Source: Gracilimonas sp040877545
GTDB lineage: Bacteria; Bacteroidota; Rhodothermia; Balneolales; Balneolaceae
Assembly: GCA_040877545.1 (NCBI GenBank)
Contig: JBBDNN010000037.1
Span: 1-25,936, forward strand
Length of the DNA: 25,936 nt
Direction of reading: 5' to 3'
Positions within the stretch are counted from its first letter, which is position 1, and the number at the start of each line of letters is the position of its first letter. This document shows, piece after piece, positions 8,987-17,087 of this stretch. Under the pieces are notes generated by a model that saw only the letters and a program-made list of their open reading frames with translations, searched no databases and was not told the origin of the DNA. Position numbers and translations under genes: made by a program.

Positions 8987-11900
8987 ATGTTCTATACTAT
9001 ATTTTCTTTTGAAATTCGGTATTGGCTTCGCAAGCCCTCCTTTTATATTTATAGCGGTATCTTTTTTTTAATATCCTTGTTTCTGATGGCAGTTTCGGCT
9101 GGATTGTTTGAAAGCCTGACTGTCAGCATGAATACCATCACCATTGTAAATTCGGCTACTTATATAAATGAAGCTCTTAATGAGATGGCCATCATCGCGT
9201 ATTTCCTGCTTCCGGCCATTATAGGTGGAACCATTTATAAAGATTATAAATACGAGATGTACCCGGTCATCTATTCTTATCCTTTTGCAAAGTGGGAATA
9301 TTTGCTGGCAAAATTTTTGAGCGGCTTGTGTATCGCCCTTTTAGTTGTGGTAGCTTCAGCAGCAGGCATTTTCCTTGGAACTGTATTTCCAGGTACCAAT
9401 CCGGAGTTATTGGGCTCCTTTAAGCTGCTGAATTATACGCAGCCCTTTTTGTACTACATCATCCCAAATATGATTTTCTTTGGGGCTATAGTATTTGCGG
9501 TTGTTACTTTTACCCGAAATATTAATGTTGGCTTTATTACGATTCTGGCACTTTTTCTTATCCAGATTTTTGCCCAAAATTTAACACAGGACCTGGATAA
9601 TAAAATGCTGGCCGCCATTCTTGATCCCTACGGATTTCAGGCTAATCAATATTACACCGAATACTGGACGGTATTTGAGCGAAATCTAAATCCGCTGCCC
9701 TGGGGCGAGCTAATTCTTTATAACCGTCTGCTCTGGACCGGACTTGGCATCGCAATTTTTGGGCTGGTATATCGAACGTTTAGTTTCAATCAGCAACCCT
9801 TTTCATTTAACATTTTCGGGAAAGGCAAAGGAGAAGCTGTTTCCAAAAAGAATTTCGGCAGCATTTTGAAAATTTCACTGCCCAAGGTAAAGATTGATTT
9901 GTCCTTTTTTCAAAACCTGAACTTAGCCTGGAAAATCTCAGATGCCGATTTTAAATATGTGATAAAAGGCTGGGCATTCATCATAATCTCCCTGGTTGGC
10001 TTACTAATTTCTTTGAGTGTGATTTTACTCAGTGGAGAAATTTATGGAACCGATACGCTTCCTGTTACCTGGCAAATGCTTGCACTCCCCGGCACCTTTT
10101 TTAGCCTCTTCATTAACATACTCACTTTTCTATATGCCGGAATGCTTGTTCATCGCAGCCGCACCTATAAAATGGATCAGCTGGTGCACGTCACCCCAAC
10201 CCCAAACTGGACCCTCCTGCTTTCTAAATTTCTGGCACTGGTTAAAATGCAGGTTGTGCTTCTTTCCATAATTATGATTGCAGGCATAGGTGTTCAGACA
10301 TTTAATGGCTTCTATAATATTGAAATCGGACTATATCTATTCGACCTTTATGCTGTTTCGCTAATTCATGTGGTTATTTGGGGGATGTTTTCCCTCTTCT
10401 TTCATTCACTGTTCAAGAATTACTACATCGGTTTTATTCTCTTGCTGCTAATTTCCATCGGCATCTCATTTCTTGGCACAATTGGTATAGAACAAGACAT
10501 TTTTAAATTCAATCAAGGTCCGGGAACTAATTATTCTGACATGAACGGCTATGGTTCTTCCTTAGCTGAGTACTATGTGTATAAAGGATATTGGCTCCTG
10601 CTTGGAATTGCCCTCTATGTGTTGTCTATTATTCTATTTCGCAGGGGAATGCCCGGCAGCCTCAAAGAACGTTTTCAAAATGCTAAACGTGAATTCACCC
10701 CAACTTTGAAGGCTGTATTTACACTGTCGCTGATTGGATTTTTAGCAATGGGCAGCTGGATTTATTACGTGGATAATGTCAAATACGAGATGATTTCATC
10801 CAAAGAGTACGAGAAAAGATCTGCTGACTGGGAGAAAAACTATAGCAAGTACAAAAATGCCCCTCAACCCAGGATTATCTCCACAAATATAAACCTGGAT
10901 TTAATGCCCGAAACCCGTGATTTCAAAGCAGCAGGAACCTACCTCCTCCAAAATAAAACAAAAGTACCTATTGATTCTATTCACATTGATCATAACAACT
11001 TTGTAAGCACTTTTGATTTTAACCAATCCTATGAATTGGTTCTGGAAGATGATTCCATGAATTATGATATCTACCAGCTATCTGAGCGACTAATGCCTGG
11101 GGATACTCTTCTCTTTACATTTGAAGTCTCCAACAAACCGAATGAAATCCTTCGAAATAATTCTCCGGTTTTAAAAAACGGCACCTTTATCAATAATTCT
11201 CTTTTTCCAAGAATTGGTTATCAGGAATCGCAGGAACTTTCCGGTACTGATGCGCGGGAACGTTACAATTTACCGCCCAAAGAACGTATGGCTCCTCCTA
11301 CCGACAGTGTTGCCCGCATGAATAATTACATATCCGGAGATGCTGACTGGATTGATTTTGAAACAACTGTTTCAACTTCCCCTGAACAAATAGCCATTGC
11401 CCCCGGTTACCTGCAGGATGAGTGGGAAGAGAGCGGCCGCCGCTATTTTCATTATAAGATGGATAGCACCATGGTGAATTTTTATTCATTTATCTCCGCT
11501 GATTTTGAAGTGGCAGTAGACTCCTGGAATGATGTAAGTATTGAGGTTTATTATCACGCAGATCATGATTATAACATTGACCGGATGATAAAAGGAGTCA
11601 AAGAATCACTGGATTATTACACAGCCAATTACAGCCCATATCAGCACCAACAGGTTCGCATTATTGAATTTCCACGAACCAGGGGAAGTTTCGCCCAGTC
11701 ATTCGCCAACACCATTCCATACTCCGAGGCAGTAGGTTTTATTGCGGAAGTTGATTCCACAAATGAAGATGGCATAGATTATCCCTTTAATATCACCTCT
11801 CACGAAGTAGCGCATCAGTGGTGGGCGCATCAGGTAATTGGAGCGAATGTTCAGGGAGCTACGATGTTGTCTGAAAGTTTATCGGAATACAGTTCTCTCA

Positions 11901-12646
11901 AAGTACTTGAGAAGGAGTATGGAGAGCGAAAAATGCGGATTTTTCTCAAGGATGCCCTGGATAAATACCTCACAGGCCGAGCCTTCGAAACTAAAAAAGA
12001 GCAGCCGCTTATTTACAACGAGAATCAACAATATATTCACTACAACAAAGGATCACTCGTATTTTATGCCTTAAGTGATTATATCGGGGAAGAAAACCTT
12101 AATGCTGCTTTGAGCAGTTATATAGATGAGGTCGCATTTCAGGAACCGCCATACACTACTTCGCTGGAGTTACTCGATTATTTAAAAGATGCCACACCAG
12201 ATTCTCTCCAGTACCTAATTACCGACATGTTTGAGACTATAACCTTGTATGATAACCGGGTGGAAGAAGCGAGCTGGCAGGAAATAGAGAACGATGAATT
12301 CCAGGTAGACCTTACCCTGCAGGCATCCAAATATAAAACCGGGGATACCGGTCAGCGCATTTATAAAAATAATGCCGGGGACAGCCTTGCGGTAGAAATT
12401 GCAGGAAAAAGACAACCGGTTCAATCACTCCCATTAGAAGACTGGATTGAAGTGGGTGTGTTTGGGCTGGATGAATTCGGGCAGGAAAAAATGCTTTACC
12501 TCGAAAAGCATAAGTTTACCGAAATCCTGAATGACTTAACCATCACCGTTGATGAACAACCAACTTCGGCAGGAATTGATCCTTACAATAAATTAATTGA
12601 TACCATTTCCGGTGATAACCGGCGGGCGCCTTCAGAAAAAAAATAA
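8987..12646 (+). CDS. ABC-2 permease fused to an M1-family metallopeptidase
   Basis: A 1219-residue fusion. Two ABC-2 permease blocks (about 1-260 and 320-560, roughly six membrane segments each) are followed by a further membrane segment near residues 575-590 and a soluble M1-type domain (about 640-1130). The zinc site is HEVAH (His939, Glu940, His943) with Glu963 (SESLSEY) as the likely third ligand. That leaves 19 residues between His943 and Glu963, against 18 in classic M1 enzymes. The IHYNKGSLVFYAL segment carries the Tyr of the active site. The classic GAMEN exopeptidase motif is replaced by a SFANTIPYSEAVGF segment. This architecture is a known Bacteroidota/Proteobacteria family annotated as permease/M1 aminopeptidase. 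It pairs with the ATPase just upstream; the catalytic domain probably faces the periplasm. Confidence 0.92.
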   Translation: MFYTIFSFEIRYWLRKPSFYIYSGIFFLISLFLMAVSAGLFESLTVSMNTITIVNSATYINEALNEMAIIAYFLLPAIIGGTIYKDYKYEMYPVIYSYPFAKWEYLLAKFLSGLCIALLVVVASAAGIFLGTVFPGTNPELLGSFKLLNYTQPFLYYIIPNMIFFGAIVFAVVTFTRNINVGFITILALFLIQIFAQNLTQDLDNKMLAAILDPYGFQANQYYTEYWTVFERNLNPLPWGELILYNRLLWTGLGIAIFGLVYRTFSFNQQPFSFNIFGKGKGEAVSKKNFGSILKISLPKVKIDLSFFQNLNLAWKISDADFKYVIKGWAFIIISLVGLLISLSVILLSGEIYGTDTLPVTWQMLALPGTFFSLFINILTFLYAGMLVHRSRTYKMDQLVHVTPTPNWTLLLSKFLALVKMQVVLLSIIMIAGIGVQTFNGFYNIEIGLYLFDLYAVSLIHVVIWGMFSLFFHSLFKNYYIGFILLLLISIGISFLGTIGIEQDIFKFNQGPGTNYSDMNGYGSSLAEYYVYKGYWLLLGIALYVLSIILFRRGMPGSLKERFQNAKREFTPTLKAVFTLSLIGFLAMGSWIYYVDNVKYEMISSKEYEKRSADWEKNYSKYKNAPQPRIISTNINLDLMPETRDFKAAGTYLLQNKTKVPIDSIHIDHNNFVSTFDFNQSYELVLEDDSMNYDIYQLSERLMPGDTLLFTFEVSNKPNEILRNNSPVLKNGTFINNSLFPRIGYQESQELSGTDARERYNLPPKERMAPPTDSVARMNNYISGDADWIDFETTVSTSPEQIAIAPGYLQDEWEESGRRYFHYKMDSTMVNFYSFISADFEVAVDSWNDVSIEVYYHADHDYNIDRMIKGVKESLDYYTANYSPYQHQQVRIIEFPRTRGSFAQSFANTIPYSEAVGFIAEVDSTNEDGIDYPFNITSHEVAHQWWAHQVIGANVQGATMLSESLSEYSSLKVLEKEYGERKMRIFLKDALDKYLTGRAFETKKEQPLIYNENQQYIHYNKGSLVFYALSDYIGEENLNAALSSYIDEVAFQEPPYTTSLELLDYLKDATPDSLQYLITDMFETITLYDNRVEEASWQEIENDEFQVDLTLQASKYKTGDTGQRIYKNNAGDSLAVEIAGKRQPVQSLPLEDWIEVGVFGLDEFGQEKMLYLEKHKFTEILNDLTITVDEQPTSAGIDPYNKLIDTISGDNRRAPSEKK

Positions 12647-12675
12647 TTACTGTTGAATTCCTTTTAGAGAGATAC

Positions 12676-12708
12676 AATCTGAACAGCACTTATCAGATTT
12701 TTGTTTTA
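12676..12708 (+). terminator. Candidate intrinsic terminator after the permease/M1 gene
   Basis: A stem AATCTGA / TCAGATT with a 10-base loop is followed directly by TTTGTTTT, 29 bases after the permease/M1 stop. The stem is AT-rich, so it is only moderately strong. Confidence 0.5.
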
Positions 12709-12743
12709 TTCATGTCAAGAGTAAAATTTAAAATCTGAAAAAA

Positions 12744-13040
12744 ATGGCATTAATAAAAAAAAGTGACCTGGCATTAGATTACAATTGGTCAAGTAAACCC
12801 GGAACATCTCCTATAAAGAAAGAAAGTGTCGGAGGCAGAGTCTTTGATCCAAGAAGCGGCGACGATGTTTTAGATTTGATCAATGACTATGCTGAAAAGA
12901 ATGAAATCCGTGATAAGGAAGAAGTTTTGCGTGCAGAACCTATGATCCGGAAAAAACTTCCCAAAGACATAGAAAATAGAGAAAACGCCATGCACTGGTT
13001 ATGGTCTGCTATGGGAAATGATGAAGAGGCACTAAAATAA
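12744..13040 (+). CDS. Conserved-looking hypothetical protein, 98 residues
   Basis: A small soluble, highly charged protein with no signal peptide or membrane segment. The N-terminal half (ALDYNWSSKPGTSP, GGRVFDPRSGDDVLDLINDY) looks extended; the C-terminal half is helical (EVLRAEPMIRKKLPKDI, ENAMHWLWSAM). I do not recognise a family. Coding potential is supported by composition like that of its neighbours, an A-rich leader before the ATG, and its position between a terminator-like hairpin and the dodecin gene. No Shine-Dalgarno sequence is visible. Small size, charge and closeness to a dodecin would fit a stress or storage role, but that is only a guess. Confidence 0.65.
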   Translation: MALIKKSDLALDYNWSSKPGTSPIKKESVGGRVFDPRSGDDVLDLINDYAEKNEIRDKEEVLRAEPMIRKKLPKDIENRENAMHWLWSAMGNDEEALK

Positions 13041-13125
13041 TTCTCCGATAGCATATCCTGATATGAAATAAGGTAGGGCTACTAAGAATATCTTTGCCTT
13101 TTGCTTCTTCCGCTGAATTTCTTTT

Positions 13126-13156
13126 AAAAACCCGCAATGGGAATTCTGAGTTTTTT
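13126..13156 (+). terminator. Weak candidate terminator before the dodecin gene
   Basis: AAAAAC-CC pairs loosely with GG...GTTTTTT around a GCAAT loop, with a run of T at the end. The stem is interrupted, so the call is weak. It would end transcription of the 98-residue gene. Confidence 0.25.
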
Positions 13157-13208
13157 CATTTTGTTGTAGGGTGCAGCAATTATTCAATAAAAAAACAGAG
13201 AGGAAATT

Positions 13209-13409
13209 ATGCCTGTAGTAAAAGTAATCGAAATATTAGCAACTTCTGAAAAGAGCTTTGACGATGCAACTCAAAACGTCCTGAAAGAGGCTTCCAAAAC
13301 CGTAGATAATATCGCTTCTATTTATGTGAAAGAAATGAAAGCTAAAGTGAAAGACAACAACATCATTTCATTTGGAGTTATTGCCAAAGTTTCTTTCGAG
13401 CTTCGATAA
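13209..13409 (+). CDS. Dodecin family protein
   Basis: A 66-residue protein that matches dodecins over its full length: VVKVIEILATSEKSFDDATQ, then EASKTVDNI, IYVKEMKAKV and VIAKVSFELR, the beta-alpha-beta-beta layout that assembles into hollow dodecamers. Flavin-binding dodecins carry a Trp at the strand after the helix (DWFEV in Mycobacterium and Thermus). Here the matching stretch is ASIYV, so the stacking Trp appears to be missing and flavin binding is doubtful; calcium-binding or flavin-free dodecins are an alternative. The AGAGAGGAAATT leader is one of the few good Shine-Dalgarno sites in the window, which suggests high expression. Confidence 0.9.
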   Translation: MPVVKVIEILATSEKSFDDATQNVLKEASKTVDNIASIYVKEMKAKVKDNNIISFGVIAKVSFELR

Positions 13410-13494
13410 ACTATCTCTAAAATATTTTTCATTTTTTAGCCTTAGAAGTGGGTGGGGATTGCCTGATTTACAGTTTTTCTCTCTCCTTATTTAC

Positions 13495-13532
13495 CGCTCC
13501 AATTTAGAATATTATTCTACAGAAGAGGAGCG
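13495..13532. repeat. Nested inverted repeat upstream of the TonB receptor
   Basis: CGCTCC (13495-13500) pairs with GGAGCG (13527-13532) and encloses a second perfect palindrome, AGAATA-T-TATTCT (13506-13518). No T-run follows, so it is not a standard terminator. It may be an RNA hairpin after the dodecin gene or a binding site. Confidence 0.35.
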
Positions 13533-13553
13533 ATTGTGTAAATTATATAGAAA

Positions 13554-13567
13554 TTAGCCTTGGCTAA
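13554..13567. promoter_or_regulatory. Candidate MntR/DtxR-family operator
   Basis: TTAGCC-TT-GGCTAA is a perfect 6+2+6 palindrome, with A/T flanks, 45 bases upstream of the TonB receptor start. Its TAGCCTTGGCTA core closely resembles the enterobacterial MntR box as I remember it (TAGCCTTTGCTA). The downstream, convergent gene codes for a DtxR-family regulator with MntR-type ligands. The site would place the receptor under metal-dependent repression. Confidence 0.6.
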
Positions 13568-13612
13568 ATTTTTATTTAGCTGTATATTAAGATCAGAAAT
13601 AATTTTTTAACT

Positions 13613-15814
13613 ATGCATTTTCTGATCAAAATAAATTTACTTCTGGCTGTAATTATATTCTTCACCGGCTCTGTTTCTGCTCAATCAACCGGAGATATAA
13701 AAGGAAAGGTGCATGAAAAAAATGATCCGGTAATTTCCGCAACAGTTGGTATCAAATCATTAAATAAAGGTACGTTCACTGATTCAGACGGAGATTTTAT
13801 ACTGCAAAGTATTCCGGCTGGCGAATATCTTCTGTTTGTCAGTGCTGTTGGATACAAGCCTTTCGATCAAAAAATCCTGGTAAAAAAAGGGGAAGAGTTA
13901 TATATAGAAGCTGAGCTTCAAAAATCGATTACAGAATTAGATCAGGTGGTGGTTACCGGGACTATGACGGAAATGACGATCAAAGAATCGCCGGTTAAAG
14001 TAAGCTGGATTTCGAATGAAGTTCTAAATAAATCAGCTTCTGAAAATATTATGGATGCGGTGAAATATATCAACGGTTTATACAACCAGGTTGAATGCGC
14101 CGTCTGCGGTACCAACAGCATTCGCATAAACGGGATGGATGGCCCCTATACTGCCGTATTAATTGACGGGATGCCGGTGATGGGTGCCTTGGCGGCAGTT
14201 TATGGATTAAATGGCCTCAACCCGAATATCATTCAAAACCTGGAAATTATAAAAGGACCCAATTCTACTTTGTATGGCAGTCAGGCAATGGGAGGTGTGG
14301 TAAATATTATCACTGTTGATCCTAAAAGCTCTCCCCTCTTTTCCCTTCAAACAAATACGAGTACCCATTCTGAACACAATTTTAATCTTTCATTTTCTCC
14401 TGAAATAGGAAAACCTGACGTGCTATTTAGCAGCAGTTTATATCAATCAAACAGATTTATTGATGATAATAACGACGGCTTTTCCGATTTCACAGAAGAT
14501 ACCCGCTTCACGTTTTTTAATAAATGGAGGATTGATCGCCCGAGCTTTAAAAAAACTACCTTTGGCACAAAAGTGTACGTTGAAGATCGATTGGGTGGTG
14601 TTGAAGATTACAATCACTCCCTGAGAGGAAGTGAGGAGATTTACGGGGAATCTGTATATACCAAAAGGCTTGAGCTATTTGGTAGCTATGATTTTCCATT
14701 TGAGCAGGATTTAAAGTTCGACGCCTCCTACGCCTATCATGACCAAGATAGTTATTATGGCGATTATCACTATAGAGCTAACCAACAAACACTTTTCTCT
14801 AATCTGACGTGGGAAAATTCATTTTCGGAGAACAGGGATTTACTTGCGGGGGCTACTTTCCGATATGATGCACTTGATCAACGTTTTAATTATGAATCGC
14901 TGCCGGGAGGCTCAAATGAACAACGTTTTGTACCAGGATTATTTCTTCAGTACGATCACATCATAAATGAGATCTTCCGAACCCTGTTTGGTTTCCGAGC
15001 CGATCATCATGAAAAGCATGGAATTATTCTCTCACCGCGATTAAATGTAAAAATAAAACCGGGAAATCATACCACTATGCGTTTTAATGCAGGAACGGGA
15101 TTTCGGATTGTAAATCTGTTTACTGAAGAACATGAAGCAATGACGGGTTCGCGACAGGTTGTGGTAGCAGAATCTTTAAAACCGGAGAAGTCAAGAAATT
15201 TGACTGTTAACCTGAATCAAATAATCGATATTGGTTCTTCTGTTTTAAATGCTGACCTGGATGTTTTTTACACCCGCTTTTCAAATCAGATCATTCCGGA
15301 TTATGAGAACCCGGAGCAAATCGTGTATGCAAACTTAAACGGGCATTCCATTTCGCAGGGCATTTCCCTGAATATTGCCCATAATTTCATTGAGCCTTTT
15401 ACTTACATGGTAGGAGTAACTGTTCAGGATGTATTCAGGGTGACAGATGGCGTAAAATATAATTTACCTTTTTCACCAGATTATTCAATTGTTTTCAATG
15501 CCACCTATACTTTCACGAAAGCCCGATTTACTGTTGATTATACCGGCCGAATAAATGGCAGAATGATGTTGCCCGAGTACCCAGACAGAAGTCGTTATTC
15601 AGATGTATTCACTGAACAAAACCTTAAAATAACGAAAGGCTTCAAAAATGGATTAGAGCTTTTTGCTGCTGCCAAGAACCTGCTTAACTATACTCAGGAT
15701 GATCCAATAATAGCACCTGATCGTCCCTTCAGTAGTGATTTTGCTACAGATTACGTTTTCGGCCCCATTCAGGGAAGGCGGTTTTTAGCGGGGATTTCTA
15801 TTTCTTTGGATTAA
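13613..15814 (+). CDS. TonB-dependent receptor, probably metal-related
   Basis: A 733-residue outer-membrane transporter. Signal peptide ends in VSAQ (residue 24). A carboxypeptidase-regulatory-like domain spans about 27-105, a TonB-box-like DQVVVTGT follows at 110-117, then a plug with NGMDGPYTAVLIDGMPVMG and IIKGPNSTLYGSQAMGGVVNII, then the barrel to residue 733. The plug contains a VECAVCGTNS motif (Cys162, Cys165), a CxxC that could bind metal or form a disulfide. I recall this plug type next to DtxR-family regulators in other Bacteroidota. A palindromic MntR-like box sits upstream and the DtxR-family gene lies convergently 41 bases downstream. Together this suggests uptake of manganese or another divalent metal complex, but the substrate is inferred from context only. 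Confidence 0.9.
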   Translation: MHFLIKINLLLAVIIFFTGSVSAQSTGDIKGKVHEKNDPVISATVGIKSLNKGTFTDSDGDFILQSIPAGEYLLFVSAVGYKPFDQKILVKKGEELYIEAELQKSITELDQVVVTGTMTEMTIKESPVKVSWISNEVLNKSASENIMDAVKYINGLYNQVECAVCGTNSIRINGMDGPYTAVLIDGMPVMGALAAVYGLNGLNPNIIQNLEIIKGPNSTLYGSQAMGGVVNIITVDPKSSPLFSLQTNTSTHSEHNFNLSFSPEIGKPDVLFSSSLYQSNRFIDDNNDGFSDFTEDTRFTFFNKWRIDRPSFKKTTFGTKVYVEDRLGGVEDYNHSLRGSEEIYGESVYTKRLELFGSYDFPFEQDLKFDASYAYHDQDSYYGDYHYRANQQTLFSNLTWENSFSENRDLLAGATFRYDALDQRFNYESLPGGSNEQRFVPGLFLQYDHIINEIFRTLFGFRADHHEKHGIILSPRLNVKIKPGNHTTMRFNAGTGFRIVNLFTEEHEAMTGSRQVVVAESLKPEKSRNLTVNLNQIIDIGSSVLNADLDVFYTRFSNQIIPDYENPEQIVYANLNGHSISQGISLNIAHNFIEPFTYMVGVTVQDVFRVTDGVKYNLPFSPDYSIVFNATYTFTKARFTVDYTGRINGRMMLPEYPDRSRYSDVFTEQNLKITKGFKNGLELFAAAKNLLNYTQDDPIIAPDRPFSSDFATDYVFGPIQGRRFLAGISISLD

Positions 15815-15855
15815 TATGTAGTAGATTTGCGGCTCTTCCATATTAATCTACCTTT

Positions 15856-16512
15856 CTACACTTCCACCAGATACACTTCGCTGGCAATGTTTTGCCCAAT
15901 AACTTCTTCTTTATCTTCAACAAGCACTTTTACCGGCCCATTAAAAGGAGACTTCTCTATTACCTTAATTTTTACACCGGGAATAATGCCCACTTTTTCC
16001 AAATACCGAAGCAGTTCAGGATCCTGATCTTTCACCCTCCCTATTATGTAGGTGGTATCTTCTTCTGCCTCAGAAATTGAAAGCTGTGCCCATTCAGGCA
16101 TTACTCCATCTTTTGTGGGAATCGGATCGCCGTGCGGGTCGTGGGTGGGATGATTTAGCAATTCCGCGATACGATCCTCAAACTGTTCTGAAATATGATG
16201 TTCAAGCTTTTCAGCCTCATCATGAACTTCATCCCAGGAATACCCCATTACTTCTTTGAGGTACAGCTCCAACAGCCGATGGTGACGTAATATTTCGAGT
16301 GCTATTTTTTTCCCGGCCGGTGTTAAGGAAGCTCCTTTATAAGATTTATGCTCCAGTAATTTAAGTTTAGCAAGGCGCTTTAGCATATTGGTAACAGATG
16401 CCGAAGAAACATCTAAGGCTTTTGCTATATTCGTAGTTGAGGCAATCTCACCTTCCGATTCAAGAACAAAAATAGCTTTTAAATAATCTTCTACCGACTG
16501 ACTTAATACCAT
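15856..16512 (-). CDS. DtxR/MntR-family metal-dependent transcriptional regulator
   Basis: A 218-residue regulator with the three-part layout of full-length DtxR proteins: winged helix (1-63, recognition segment SSASVTNMLKRL), dimerisation/metal domain (64-140) and FeoA/SH3-like domain (about 147-218). Likely metal ligands are Asp9, Glu101, Glu104 and His105, with His78, Glu82 and His97 at the second site. DtxR (iron) has Met10 and Cys102 where this protein has Asp9 and Glu101; MntR has Asp8 and Glu99. The ligand set therefore leans to manganese. Lys12 stands where MntR has Glu11, so the site is not identical. It is convergent with the TonB receptor whose promoter carries a matching palindrome, so that receptor is the likely target. 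Confidence 0.92.
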   Translation of the reverse strand: MVLSQSVEDYLKAIFVLESEGEIASTTNIAKALDVSSASVTNMLKRLAKLKLLEHKSYKGASLTPAGKKIALEILRHHRLLELYLKEVMGYSWDEVHDEAEKLEHHISEQFEDRIAELLNHPTHDPHGDPIPTKDGVMPEWAQLSISEAEEDTTYIIGRVKDQDPELLRYLEKVGIIPGVKIKVIEKSPFNGPVKVLVEDKEEVIGQNIASEVYLVEV

Positions 16513-16563
16513 CCTGATTTTATTTTGTGAGCTTTAATTAATATACAATGCCTGGTGTTAGAA

Positions 16564-17070
16564 CTAATTTTTATCACTCCTGAATTCTTCAAAATCCATT
16601 TCATTGTAAGCTTCTGTTCCTACATACTTCAACATGGGTTCGAATATTTCTGAGGACAAAAACCCCGGTTGTGCAAACATAATATCTCCATCTTCATTAA
16701 TAATATAATGAGTAGGCAAGAATGATAAGCGCAGATAACGTGCCAGTTCCCCTTCCTCCATATCGGTGCCGTTAAAGTTCACTTTGGCTTCCGATTCTGT
16801 ATTTATTTGTACCGGGTAAAAATTCCTATAAATAGTGTTTTGAACAGCTGTATCAGGATATACTTCTTTGCGCATCTTCCGACAATAGGTACACCAATCA
16901 GCATAACCGAAAATCAGTACTTTTTTACCTTCTTCTTTGGCTTTTTGCTGAGCCTCTTCCAGCGAATACCATTGCATTCCTGATTCTGTTTCTTCAACCT
17001 GAGCCATAACAGGATCAGCCGAAAACAGAAGAGTAAAAAACATTATAATAAGTGGATATATAATTTTCAT
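16564..17070 (-). CDS. Secreted thioredoxin-like protein
   Basis: A 168-residue protein with a signal peptide ending at VMAQ (residue 24). The thioredoxin motif ADWCTYCRKM has Cys60 and Cys63 as the active-site pair, and the cis-Pro is in FLPTHYII. The layout matches the periplasmic thioredoxin-fold proteins (SoxW/DsbD-gamma-like, thioredoxin_7) common in this phylum, which reduce or isomerise disulfides. It starts 17 bases after the SpoIIE-type phosphatase gene and is probably co-transcribed with it, perhaps together with the DtxR-family gene 51 bases further on. The physiological substrate is not evident. Confidence 0.88.
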   Translation of the reverse strand: MKIIYPLIIMFFTLLFSADPVMAQVEETESGMQWYSLEEAQQKAKEEGKKVLIFGYADWCTYCRKMRKEVYPDTAVQNTIYRNFYPVQINTESEAKVNFNGTDMEEGELARYLRLSFLPTHYIINEDGDIMFAQPGFLSSEIFEPMLKYVGTEAYNEMDFEEFRSDKN

Positions 17071-17087
17071 AAAGGAAAATACAAAAT

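Noticed and set aside
13372..13557. Plus-strand 61-residue frame after dodecin
   Set aside because: It overlaps the dodecin gene, is rich in Phe/Leu/Ser as expected of random AT-rich DNA, and covers the nested dyad.
13410..13612. A riboswitch before the TonB receptor
   Set aside because: No cobalamin, TPP or other riboswitch core sequence was recognised; the visible structure is explained by the dyad and the operator.
16558..16567. TTAG-AA-CTAA as a second DtxR-family operator upstream of the regulator
   Set aside because: Half-sites are only four bases, spacing differs from the 13554 palindrome, and it overlaps the end of the thioredoxin-like gene.
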